From contig CAUYUJ010000358.1 in assembly GCA_963575745.1 (NCBI GenBank), positions 62,613-107,612 of the forward strand: 45,000 nt of DNA, written 5' to 3'. The notes beneath the pieces are model-generated. The model was not told the origin of the DNA. It saw nothing but the letters and a program-made list of their open reading frames with translations, and did no database searches. The stretch comes from Prorocentrum cordatum (Eukaryota; Sar; Dinophyceae; Prorocentrales; Prorocentraceae). Each line of letters opens with the position of its first letter. Position 1 is the stretch's first letter. Below are positions 1 to 10,214 of this stretch, piece after piece. A program made the translations under genes and the position numbers.

Positions 1-990
1 GGCCGCGAGCCAGAGCGGCGCTTCCCCGACCCATCGTCGCACGCGAAGGACACTGATCTACTGGATCCGCCGCGCGTGCGGATCGGGGCAAATGCCCGCG
101 AACGGACGACCAGCCAGCACGCATCCACCCCATGCAACGCGCGCGGGCACAGAGCGTGAGGTGGACGGGAACCAGATTTTGGGATGGTTGATCTGCCAGG
201 TCAGCCATAATGCTATTTCCAAAAATTTCGGCCGCTACCGCTTGTGCATCTGAAACGGGAACTTCGTCCTTGCCGAATTGCGCATCGGCTGCAACCGTTT
301 GCATTTCGGCGGATAGCCACTCATTCATTTCCACGAGCGCTGTCCCCCGCAACGGTGGGGTATGATAGCAGCGCACGATTGGTTTCCTCAGTTGTCTGGA
401 AGCCACGCAACGTCATGGCAGTGGTACCCGTTAAGCTGTACTGCGCATGTTATGCGCAAGTGAAGTGGGGACGACGACACGGCGACGACCCGGTACACGC
501 GCCCCGTTTTCTATGCAATTGCAGGCCCGCGGTGCCTGCTCGAACATGTAGAAAGCTGCGGTCCGATAAGTTCCCAGTCGGCAGCGGCAGCGGTCGGGCG
601 GCGGCGGCACAGACGGGCGGGAAGAATAGTTCCAACAACTGAAGGAGAAGAGACAAGGAGGAAAACTACGACGACGAGCTAGAGATAGGTGGGGGAAGGT
701 GACAGTGGCCGAGACGAGAATGGGATAAGCATTCGTGCGTATTCAATGTGGGTTTGGGGGTTACTATATTTGTATTTCGTCAATGTACGTGTGCTTACTC
801 GCGTGTATTCGCGCGCACGAAACTACTCATGCACGTGCTGGAGTGCATATGTATGGCAGGGTCCGTATGCGTTTTTATGTTTGTGCTGTTGTATGTTAGC
901 GGCCGCGCAAAACAAGTAGACGATGCGCCATGTGTGCCAGCGGAAGAAGACAGACAAACAAACAAGCAGTCGGAGTGCGCGGAGCGCCCA
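1..990. other. Unassigned unique DNA, no gene recognised
   Basis: I see no recognisable gene, RNA or repeat here. A plus-strand open frame of 132 codons (244-642) has mixed composition but no domain, and it is matched by an open frame on the opposite strand, as is common in GC-rich DNA. From about 640 to 720 the plus strand is purine-rich. Confidence 0.5.
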
Positions 991-1204
991 AATCCGCCGG
1001 CCCCCTTGTGGGGCCACCAGGCTGTAGGCCCGTGATTCGCAGTTTCCTGTACCAGTTGTAGCTTGTAGTTTCCAGTGTTACAGTTCTGCTTCTTGCTGGT
1101 TACTGTAACTAGTTGATTGACCGCGCGAGGGGGGGGGAGGCCCAAACCAGATATTTAGCACCTCCTGGGCGCGTTGTCTGAATTGCTGGGGGGGCTCGAA
1201 ATCG

Positions 1205-1575
1205 ACACCCCTCACGCAGATCCGCGGGGTCAGGGTCCAAAAACACATGGGATTTGCCACATTTCTGAAATTCGGTGCCACCCCTCACGCAGATCCGCGG
1301 GGTCAGGGTCCAAAAACACATGGGATTTGCCACATTTCTGAAATTCGGTGCCACCCCTCACGCAGATCCGCGGGGTCAGGGTCCAAAAACACAGGGGATT
1401 TGCCACATTTCTGAAATTCGGTGCCACCCCTCACGCAGATCCGCGGGGTCAGGGTCCAAAAACACATGGGATTTGCCACATTTCTGAAATTCGGTGCCAC
1501 CCCTCACGCAGATCCGCGGGGTCAGGGTCCAAAAACACAGGGATTTGCCACATTTCTGAAATTCGGTGCCACCCT
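1205..1575 (+). repeat. 73-bp tandem repeat, five copies
   Basis: The unit contains CCCCTCACGCAGATCCGCGG, GGTCAGGGTCCAAAAACACA and TTTGCCACATTTCTGAAATT. Successive units start exactly 73 bp apart (for example 1275, 1348 and 1421) with very few differences, and the last has a 1-bp deletion. The same satellite, with CGGCGG in place of CCGCGG, forms the 13-copy array at 10466-11440. Open frames across it in several phases are repeat artefacts. Confidence 0.95.
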
Positions 1576-1587
1576 TCACGCACATCC

Positions 1588-1705
1588 ATCGCAAGGCGTG
1601 GTAACCCAAACTGCGAGAACTCCCTCGGCCCTTTAATCGCAAGGTGTGGTAACCAAGCCCGTAAACCATACACGTCTTACCAATCGCCAGGTGTGGTAAC
1701 CCCTC
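1588..1705 (+). repeat. 47-48-bp minisatellite, about 2.5 copies
   Basis: The core TCGCAAGGTGTGGTAACC recurs at about 1589, 1637 and 1684 with diverged spacers. It lies between the 73-bp array and the tail of the composite element, so one element can hold two different minisatellites. Confidence 0.7.
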
Positions 1706-2155
1706 TTGTGATCAGTTGGTTTTGCTGATTGCGAATCGGCTTCGCATGAAGTTTCGATACTGCTTCACGACAGCGCCAAGGCCTCATGACTTAGCTCTTC
1801 CATGGCCCATTCTCCGAGAGAGGGGGCCGGCGGCAGGGGGCGAAGCCCTTACGGATTATATTACATATAACACTGCCGGCTCATGCGACGGTAACCCCGC
1901 TTATCATGTATCGCACCGAATGCTCCGTCGGATGCATTGACCCTCCAAGCCCCTACAAGAAAGCTGTCGGACGGCGAGACGATCCATGAGAGTTACTGCG
2001 GCCCGAATAAATTTCGTGCTGCGCTCTCTGCTCGCGAGGTGATGGGCGTGGCGCACGAGTGGCGTCTGCACTTCCCCTCGCCGAGGATGAGTGGGAAGCA
2101 GAGCGACCCGCATCGTCTCCATCGTCACGCCGACGATGCGAAAGCGGAACGCGAG

Positions 2156-2386
2156 GTGATAAATCTCGACTCCCAACTGTAGAGTGGGAGCCAGTGCGAC
2201 CCCGATTGTCATCTGGATCGGAGCTGCCCCGCCTGCCCGGAACACGTGGTGATAAATCTCGACTCCCAACTGTAGAGTGGGAGCCAGTGCGACCCCGATT
2301 GTCATCTGGATCGGAGCTGCCCCGCCTGCCCGGAACACGTGGTGATAAATCTCGACTCCCAACTGTAGAGTGGGAGCCAGTGCGAC
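2156..2386 (+). repeat. 93-bp tandem repeat, 2.5 copies
   Basis: AAATCTCGACTCCCAACTGT starts at 2161, 2254 and 2347, exactly 93 bp apart. The copies are essentially identical and the third stops after GTGCGAC. Each unit holds a small hairpin, CTCCCA ... TGGGAG. Because 93 is divisible by three, open frames with 31-residue repeats exist on both strands. I regard these as a consequence of the period and not as a protein. Confidence 0.95.
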
Positions 2387-2816
2387 GAGGCGGCAAACTA
2401 GGCGACCCGCTGGGCGAACCACGCCTAGATGCCGGCGACAACCCAGGAGACAAATCGTCACCCGCCTGGTCGCCAGCGAGGGGCCTGGGCCTGGACAGAG
2501 AGCGAGGGCGAGCACTAACCTGAGAGCGAGCACTAACCTTACTTGACGCGCGAGCCGAATGCTGCCACACGGGCCGCTCATCAGGCTCATGAGGCGACAA
2601 ATCGGGCACTCTGTTGCTCTCGTCGCTGCTCCGCCTGCCAGGCGAGCGAGGACTCAGATCGTCATGACGCACGCCTCGGAAGGGCACCAATTGTACGCAC
2701 CCGTCCTGGCCAACCCCCATCCTGGGCCCAGGATCGGTGGATGCACCCTTCCAGTGTGCACGCCGATCTTGGGCCTAGGACCAGTCTAGCCAATGGCGGC
2801 GCAGTAGAAGGATGAG

Positions 2817-3000
2817 ATGCGAAGCAAAATTGGAGGAAGATGCGGCGGGGAGATGCGAAGGACAGGCAGGGGTAGGGATGCGGACGACGCGGACGAAAAA
2901 GGTAGGCGGGCAAGGAAGAGGAGGAAAATGAGGGAGACGAGGAAGAGGAGGAGGAGGACACGGAGGAGCAGGAGGAAGAGGTGGAGAGGAGGAAGTGGAC
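2817..3000 (+). repeat. Purine-rich (AGG/GAGGA) tract
   Basis: Almost all G and A on the plus strand, dominated by AGGAGGAAG-type words. Open frames here are low-complexity Arg/Lys or Ser/Pro artefacts. Confidence 0.85.
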
Positions 3001-3003
3001 TTT

Positions 3004-3584
3004 TGGACATTCGTATCCACAGGTGAACAAAACACTCAATAATCACCCGAGGAACAGGGGTGAACCTGACCATCCCGGAGTCCCCGACCGCGAACGGGCC
3101 CAGGCTGAGTTCGACGAGCATCGAGAAGAGGGGCCTACCCGACTCTGTGATCAACCTCCTCCGCCGCCCGCTGCATCAGGGCGCGCCGCACCGCGTGCTG
3201 CTCCTCGGGGAAGCAATACTCTGCCGAAGGCGACGCCGTCGCAACCGCTCCGCCATCCACCGCTGCAGCCGCTAAAACCACAGGCGCAGCAGCGGTCCCC
3301 GCCGTCGACACCTCCGCGACGAGACGCCGCGCGCACCGCCACCCCGCAGGGCGCGACGGGAGAACGTCGGTACACTGGTCCGACTCGAGATTAGACACAA
3401 CTGCGCCGCCGCCACCCGTGGCCTCAGCCGCGCGCGTGGGGCCATGGTCCAATCGCCAGCTTTGCAACCGCGCCAGCCTCAGGCGGGCCCCAAAAATCAG
3501 CCGTCCGCCTGCTGCCGCGCCACGATGCGCAACCGCTGGCGCTCCAGGCAGCGCCGCCGAGAGGAAAAAATGGAAGACGAACAA
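3004..3584 (-). pseudogene. Weak coding-like frames, possibly one frameshifted exon
   Basis: Two adjoining minus-strand frames have mixed, non-repetitive composition. The first, 149 codons (3584-3135), ends in stop TAG just after QRAAEEVDHRVG. In the next frame, from about 3165 to 3004, follows ITESGRPLFSMLVELSLG and then FAVGDSGMVRFTPVPRVI. I do not recognise a family. A frameshift or an unrecognised intron could join them, but chance open frames in GC-rich DNA are equally possible. Purine-rich simple sequence begins directly downstream on the minus strand. Confidence 0.2.
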
Positions 3585-3777
3585 GGAGAAAACGCGGACG
3601 GGAGTGGAAGGAGGTTGTTTATTCGAAGGCGCGGGCTTAAATCAGCTGATAAGGCCTGCGCGTTCTATGAAGCAGGGGTGTTTCTGAGAAGTCTTCCCAC
3701 CTCCCCCTACCCCCCTCTGCGCGTGGCCGATTGATAGTAGCGAAACGCCATGATCAACATCGCCCATCTATTGGTGC

Positions 3778-4419
3778 GTGCCAGGTCTGTCAAAGGCTTC
3801 CAACTTTCGCTGCAATGTCTGGCCAAGGATGCTGCCGTGTCTGGTAGCCATGAGTGGTATCGCACTTTCCGCGCGGGCTGACGCCGCCGAGAGAAGTCAT
3901 GCATCGTGTGTTTCGTATTCATTGAGGGCTTGTTGTAGGAACAAAAAAGCATCGTTCAACGATCCGCGCGGATTTCTTGGATCTGCGCTGGACCCCCGCT
4001 CTAGCGCGCGGAGCGCGCCAGGGGCGGCGCCGGAGCGGAAGCGCCAGGGTGGGCACAGCGCCGATACAAGAAATCTGCGCGGACCGACGACAGTTTATGT
4101 TGATGCCGTTTTGCATCTTGGGGAAGGAGCCTGGGACCTGGCTTCGCGTCCAGAGGAGGCGCCCGGGGCACGAGCCGCCCGTTGCCCCGGGCTGGCGCAG
4201 GCGAAGGGGTTGCCGACGTCCTGCCCTCGCCCTGGAAGACTGGACGGCGCCCACGCGCAATCCAACATCCGGTGGACCTGCTGGCTTTTCAAGGCAGCCG
4301 TTGGACCACCACCCTCTCGCCGCGACGGCTTGGAGACTGGCGCTGAAGAACACGATCGCAGCGTGAGGCGCGGCCGAGCAGGGCCCAAACGGAGGCGAAG
4401 GGAGGCGTCCAGACTCTGA
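3778..4419 (+). CDS. Unrecognised 213-codon open frame, doubtful
   Basis: This is one of the longest plus-strand ATG-started frames outside repeats. Its product would be Arg/Ala/Pro/Gly-rich, with no domain, signal peptide or membrane segment that I can see. The opposite strand is also open over most of the interval (4095-4505 and 3919-4353), which weakens the case. It contains a short GC hairpin (GCGCGC-GGA-GCGCGC) near 4006. It is most likely a chance open frame. Confidence 0.15.
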   Translation: MPGLSKASNFRCNVWPRMLPCLVAMSGIALSARADAAERSHASCVSYSLRACCRNKKASFNDPRGFLGSALDPRSSARSAPGAAPERKRQGGHSADTRNLRGPTTVYVDAVLHLGEGAWDLASRPEEAPGARAARCPGLAQAKGLPTSCPRPGRLDGAHAQSNIRWTCWLFKAAVGPPPSRRDGLETGAEEHDRSVRRGRAGPKRRRREASRL

Positions 4420-5110
4420 GGCCCTGCGCCCCTGGGGCTGCCCCGATGCCTCCTCTCTCTGCGCTTCCGCCTCCTGGGATGGCGGGCAACACGGAACAGC
4501 ACCACAGCCTAGGAAGCTCGAGCATCCTGATCTTCACCTCTCTCAAAAGCAGATCTGCAAGCTCAAAGAACGCGTTGGGGTTTTCGAGCCCTCTGGGTTA
4601 AATTTCCGAGTCCAGCCTGTACTGAGGAGGAAACGATGGATGAGGGGAAGGTGTAGGGGAGGAAGACGAGGAGCAGAAGGAAGAAAAGAGGGAAAGGGAG
4701 AAGATGAGGAAGAGGGGGAAGGAGCTATCCGTTGAGTTATGCGTAGGTGCCAACACCCCGCAGGACCTAATTACAAGCTATCGGCGCTGGAGTTGAGGCG
4801 TCGTCCCTCAGAACTTGGCCCTGGGGGGATGAGGGAGAGAAGGAGGAGGAGGAGGAGGAGGAGGAGGAGGAGGGCCCCGAAGGGCTTCACAACTTCGGCC
4901 AGAATTGAGGACGACATCGTCGTCGACGACCACGACGCCGCCCACGACCGTGCCGACGACGCCGATGCCGACGACTCTGATGACGTTGCTGGCGCTGGCG
5001 CTGGCCGCCGACGACGCCGACGACTCTGTTGGCCAGTGCCGAAGAGGCGACGCAGACCACTCCGACGCCGACGCCAACGACGCCGTCGGCGTCGAGAGTC
5101 ACTGCCTGTG
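4420..5110 (+). repeat. Purine tracts and GAC/GCC triplet-rich DNA
   Basis: 4620-4730 and 4828-4875 are G/A-rich, with (GGA)n at the second. 4905-5110 is dominated by GACGACGCC-like triplets. Frames in this stretch translate to Asp, Arg, Ala or Ser/Thr runs according to phase and are not credible proteins. Confidence 0.7.
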
Positions 5111-5787
5111 CCCTGTTCGACGTCGGGGGCGTCGACGTTGAAGCCCGCCCGTTCCTCGCAGGCACCAGGAGAGGGGGGGAGGGGGGGGAAGGCAGGATCA
5201 ATCAGCATTTTATCGGGAAATCGGCACGAATCGAAATGTGCGCCGCATCGGGCCTCATCGGCACGGCGCCGGAATCGCAGCGGACCGGCCGTCCCAAGAT
5301 GCACAACAACACATGGTAAACATCGGTCCGCATCGGATCGTCGTAATCGGAATCGACTCGGATCGGGCCAGATCGGGCCTCCGAAATCGATGTCGAGCAC
5401 CCCGCCTCCCTCTGCGGTGGAGCATCGGCGGGCGCCCGTTGTGGTACACTGCAAATCCTTCTAGAGCGAGCGCAAGAGCAGCGGGAGACGGAAGGGGGAA
5501 TGGATCGGGGGGAGGGGGAGGCGGCGGAGTCGGAGTCGTAAGCCTTGGCGTCAAGTTCATTATCGGGTCTCGTCTGGGGCAGAAGAGTACGCTCGGCTTC
5601 GTTGCTAAGCTATCTGGTGATGGCGGCTACATGGGGCAATCGCAAGGGGTTGCACCTGTGAGACCCACGATCGATTGAGCCCGAAGGGGGAAAACGGGGA
5701 GTAGTGGGAGGGGGGAAGGGCCGGTTCCTCCTCTGCCTGATCCATCCTCCTTTTCCTCCTCCTCCTCGTCGTCCTCCTCCTCCCCCT
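5111..5787. other. Mixed DNA, no gene recognised
   Basis: This stretch holds GATCGG-rich, weakly repetitive sequence (ATCGGACG/ATCGGG words, 5210-5390), a G-rich patch near 5505-5530 and a TCC-rich lead-in to the CAT repeat. I see no gene, RNA or conserved site. Confidence 0.5.
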
Positions 5788-5812
5788 CATCATCATCATC
5801 ATCATCATCATT

Positions 5813-5882
<70 letters not shown>

Positions 5883-5916
5883 GCAGCATCATCATCAGCA
5901 TCAGCATCAGCATCAG

Positions 5917-5969
<53 letters not shown>

Positions 5970-5970
5970 C
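5788..5970 (+). repeat. (CAT)n trinucleotide microsatellite
   Basis: About 180 bp of CAT repeats with a few CAG interruptions near 5881-5915. It reads as poly-His, poly-Met or poly-Asp depending on strand and phase. There is no sign that it belongs to a gene. Confidence 0.97.
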
Positions 5971-6226
5971 TTTTCTCGTCCTCCTCTTCCTCCTGCTCCC
6001 CCTTGCCAATGGTGCGCATGGATCTTGTTTTCGCATGAAGCCTCTACCTCGGCAAGGCAGCGCCCAGTTACGATTGTATGTGGGCGGGGCTTCCCCAATC
6101 TTGAACATGTGAAAAGTGTTACCCTGTCGCGGCGAATAGACCCAGGCATTCGAATTCACTTGGTTGCGCATGTTTGCTTCGCTTTCCTGCAGTGCTTTCC
6201 GGAATTACTTGAATGTTCACGTTGGC

Positions 6227-6800
6227 GCCACACTCACACGTTTCGCGGCTTGGGGGGCTCCACCCAACGCCCCCGTGGCAAGGTCCACATCCGGCCCCCC
6301 GCCCACGGCATGTCCATGTCGGCACACCCCTTACAAGCTTTTTGGCCCCATACGAAGCTCCACCAAACGCCCCGCTGACAAGGTCCACATGCGTTTCCCC
6401 GCCCACCGCATGTCGATTCCGGCGCACCCCTTTATTCGCTTCGCGGCCCCATGGGGAGCTCCACCGAAGGCCCCCGTTGCAGGCGTGCGGCTCCCTGCCC
6501 ACCGCATATCGATGTCATTCCGACACACCCCTCACACCCCTCGTGGCCCCACAAGGAGTTCCGCCAAAGGAACCACTGGCCAAATCCACATGCGGCCCCC
6601 TGCCCACCGCATGTCCACGTCGGCACACCCCTCACAAGCATCGTGGCCCCATACGGAGCTCCACCCACACCCAAGGCCTCCGTGGCAGGGTCCATGGCGA
6701 CTCCCCGCCCACCGCATGTCCATGTCGGCACGCCCATCACACACGCTTCGTGTCCTCATAGGGAGCTCCACCGAACGCCCCAGCGCCAGAGTCCTCACGC
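6227..6800 (+). repeat. ~100-bp tandem array, 5-6 copies
   Basis: Each unit carries CCCGCCCACCGCATGTCCAT, GTCGGCACACCCCT and GGCCCCATACGGAGCTCCAC. AGGTCCACAT occurs at 6281 and 6381, giving a period of about 100 bp. The same family is present in reverse orientation at 16630-17330. Confidence 0.9.
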
Positions 6801-6854
6801 GGCATCGTGGCCCGCCCGAACCTCGCCTTCTGTCGACTGTCCAAGTGTTTGGTC

Positions 6855-7060
6855 TCGCGCTGCGGACGACCCGCGCGCGTCGCTGGAATCCTCTCGGGGC
6901 GAGCAGCGTGCGTCACGCGCGTGGGCTCCCCTGCACTTTGCCTCCAGGAGCTGCCCGACTCCCACGCGCTCTGCCCAGGGCCTCGCCCCCTGTTACCTGC
7001 CACCTGTTGTTTTGCTCCGTGTCGCGGACGACCCGCGCGAGTCGCCGGGACTCCTTCCAG
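6855..7060 (+). repeat. Short direct duplication, 162 bp apart
   Basis: GCGGACGACCCGCGCG(C/A)GTCGC occurs at 6862 and 7024. The surrounding DNA (6800-7140) is GC-rich and otherwise without a recognisable gene. Open frames on both strands overlap. Confidence 0.6.
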
Positions 7061-7140
7061 GCGGCCGGCGCGCGTCGCCGGGGCTCCGCGTAGCGCTCTG
7101 CCCAGCGCCGCGCCAGGGCGAAGATACGAAGAGTTGAGAC

Positions 7141-7540
7141 ATTGAAAGGAAAAGGCCTAAAAACTGCAGCGCCGGGGGCTCGGGCCATCGTGAGCCAAGC
7201 GGGCAGGAACGCAACGCACAACGGAAACAAGCGAAAGGGGGGAAGAGCTGGAGAGGAAATGGCCACGATACACTGGGCGCCCGGGGCTTGCACGAAACCA
7301 AGAAGGCTCCGCGCTCGCCCATGCCCGCTCTTGCCCCCGCCGATGCCGCAGACCTTCTGCTCGCCCCTCCCTCATATCACCTGCGCCGCGATACTCGCAA
7401 GCGCATATACTTGGGCCCTAGGAGAAGTTTGTGACGCCGTGGAGTCCCTCATGCTGGGGCATTGGCCCTTTTTCGCATGGCAGAATCGTGATGCGGCTGT
7501 GCGGGGGTGAGTCTTCTCAAGTCTAGCACCTTTACAACAA
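7141..7540. other. Unassigned DNA
   Basis: Non-repetitive mixed sequence with short open frames on both strands and no recognisable domain. It borders the ~210-bp satellite that starts near 7540. Confidence 0.45.
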
Positions 7541-9870
7541 ATCCTATAGAACGGCAACTTTGTAGTTCGTGAGCTCATCCGTTCTAGCGATTCCGTTCAT
7601 GCTGCAGAGCCTCCAGGCAGTAGCCTGGCGGCGATGCCGGCGGTCCTGCGTTCACAGATGCATGCTTGCACATCGTATATGATTACACAAGGCAGCGTTT
7701 TGGATAGCGTTGAAGTGCGGCTCTACAAAATGATCCTTTCCCATTCTGCGTGTAGAATTCTCGTACTAGAACAGCAACTCTATACTTCGTGACTTTGTCC
7801 GTTCTAGCGATTCCGTCCGCGGACTTGCCGCTAGCCTCCAGGACGTAGTATAGCCTGGCGGCAATGCCGACGGTGTTCGAAAATAATTGCGCATTGGAAT
7901 GGCAATTCTTTACGTACCTTGCGAATTTGTCCGGGCGGATCCATTGTCAGAGCTGGCGATCACGGAACGGCAGCTCTTGACTTCGTGAGCGCGTCCGTTC
8001 TGGCGATTCTCAGCATCCAGGACACAGCCCAGCGGCAATGTCGGCGGACCTGCCTTCACAATGCACGATGTTGCGAGGTATACACCTCCTCAGGGCAGCG
8101 CCTTGCTACGGTCGTATGGGGGTGAGCCTTCACCAATCTACCACGTGGGTCAGGTTCTTATAGAACGGCAACCCTTTACTTCGTGGACTTGTCCGTTCGA
8201 GCGATTCAGTCCCCAGACGAGAACGTGAAACTCGAGGACATGGCCTGGCGGCAATGCCAGAGCCCCTGCGTTCACCATGGGTTTTCGCGCGTGCCATCTA
8301 CCTCCGCAGAGCAACGTCTTCATACTTCATACGGCTGCGTGGGGGTGAGCCTTCTCCAGCTTAGCACGTTTTACACATTTGATCATGGAACGGCAACTCG
8401 TCACTTTTCGTGAGCTTGTCCGTTCTCGCGACTCTGGTTCAAACAAGGACTTTAGCATCCAGGTCACAGCCCAGCGGCGATGCTGGCGGCCCTGCTCTCA
8501 CAACGCACAACGCACGCTGTTGCGCGGCATGTATCTTCAGAGAAGCGCTCTGATACGGCCGTAGGAGGGCGAGCCGTCCCCTGTTCTAGCACGTTAGAAA
8601 GTTGCGTCCTGAGCGGCAACTCTTTACTTCGTGGGCACGTGCGTTCGCCTCCAGACGAGGCCTTAGCCTCCAGGACACAGCCTGGCTGTAGTACTATGGG
8701 TGGTCACACGCGTCATCCTTCTCCGCAGTGCAACGTTTTTATGCTTCTTGCGGATGCATGGAATGGACCTTCCACAACTTAACACGTTGAACAAATTCGA
8801 TCGTGGAAAAATATCTCTTTACGTGATTCCGTTTCCAACATAGACTATAGCCTGCAGGACACAGCCCGCCGGCAGTGCTGGCGGTCCTGCCTTCACAATG
8901 CACGCTCACACGACACATTTACTGCCGCACAGCAGCGCCTTGATACGACTGCACGGGAGGTGCCTTCTCCAGTCTAGCACGTTGGAATGTTTGTTCATAG
9001 ATAGGCAGCTCTGCGCTTTGTGGGTTTGTCCGTTCTTGCGATTCCGTCCCCAGACGAGACGTTCGCCTCCAGGGCACAGCCAAGCGGCAATGCCGGCGGT
9101 CCTGCCTTCACCATGCGCCTTTGCGCGACGTATTTACCTCCGCAGGGCAGCGCCCTGATACGGCTGTATGGGGATGGGCCTCTCCCAATCATGCACAGTT
9201 GAGGAGTATTTTCTGATCGCGGCGAATACCAAACATTACAACGCAATTGGTTTGCAAAGTGTCGCCTCGATGTCTTCAAACATCTCTTTTTGAGACGCCG
9301 TAATGCTGTTCAGCCTGTGTCATTGGCCCTTCCACAGGGCGGCACCCTGATACGGCTGCACGTATGGGTGTGCGTCCGTTCTCAGTCTTTGCACACTTGA
9401 AGACTGTTTCTTGTCGCGGCGAATACGAGGCATTGCATTTCAGCATTATATTTCAGTTGTTTTACGTATTTCCGTCTCCTTTTCCTCAAGTGCGTTCGTG
9501 CTACAAGCCCTCTGCCTCTGCACTGCGATACAATTATAACCCTCGTGCTGGGGTATTGGCCCTTTCACAAGGCAGCGCCCTGATACGGCTGTATGGGGGT
9601 GCGCCTTCCCCTGCCCAGCACGTTGGAAAGTTTGTTCACACTCTTGGACCTCTTTGATGCGCGAGCTTCTCCGTTCCAGCCGATCCTCTTCCAGACGAGA
9701 CGTTGGCCTCAGGACACAGCCTGGCGGCAGTGCTGGTGGTCCTGCATACCCTAAAGATGTGTGTTGCCCATTCTTGAGGAGATTGTCACAATTAGATGAA
9801 CAGAAGTGGCTGTCACTCGGTGTGCGAAGTACACATGTCCTCCTACAGGGAGATTTTGGATGAAAAATCT
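7540..9870 (+). repeat. Degenerate ~210-bp satellite, about 10 copies
   Basis: A recurring unit contains GAACGGCAACTCTTTACTTC, TTGTCCGTTCTAGCGATTCC, CCAGGACACAGCC(T/C)GGCGGC and GGGCAGCGCCCTGATACGGC. The TCCGTTCTAGCGATTC core recurs near 7577, 7798, 7989, 8190, 8416, 9026 and 9664, with weaker copies between. Copies are diverged and some are truncated, which marks an old array. Short open frames inside are not supported as genes. Confidence 0.85.
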
Positions 9871-10111
9871 AGCATAATCAAAAAATACTCCAACACGGTC
9901 AACAAAATCCGCCAGCCCCCTTGCGGGGCCACCAGGCTGCGAGGGTGAGGATTGCAGCTCACTGTGCTAGTTGCAGTTTCCAGATTCCACTGTTACAGTC
10001 CTGCTTCCTGCATCCTTACTATTCATTGTTGCTGAACGCGCGGGGAGGGGGAGCCCCAAACCAGTTTTTTCACCACGCCCTGGGGGGGCGTGGGACACGT
10101 AAACATACACT

Positions 10112-10214
10112 AGATTCGCGTCCTCGAGGCCATAACCCCTAGTAAATTACACCATATTCGCGCCCCCGAGGCCATCAACCCTTCTAAATTAGACAAAACT
10201 CGCGTCCCCGAAGC
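10112..10214 (+). repeat. 42-bp tandem repeat, left part of a split array
   Basis: Units read GCGTCCTCGAGGCCATAACC and CCTAGTAAATTACACCATAT. Two full units and the start of a third (ending CCCCGAAGC) precede the insertion of copy 2. Confidence 0.85.

Larger units (their letters stand above)
991..1856 (+). mobile_element. Composite repeat element family 1, copy 1
   Basis: It begins AATCCGCCGGCCCCCTTG, followed by a small hairpin (GGCCCC/GGGGCC). A ~200-bp head follows, then five 73-bp units, a short 47-48-bp minisatellite, and a ~120-bp tail ending in GGGCGAAGCCC and TTACGGAT. The same head and tail recur at 10215 and 11551. The tail contains GGGGGCCGGCGG, the inverse complement of the head's CCGCCGGCCCCC, and the outermost ATCCG/CGGAT are also inverse complements, so the ends look like imperfect inverted repeats. 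No protein is encoded. By analogy with non-autonomous transposons that carry central minisatellites, I infer a mobile element; its autonomous partner is not visible here. Confidence 0.65.

Noticed and set aside
991-1856. Family 1 as a Helitron
   Set aside because: The 3' end has a GGGC-GAA-GCCC hairpin but ends TTACGGAT, not CTRR, and the ends carry inverted motifs, which Helitrons lack. Left open as an unclassified element.
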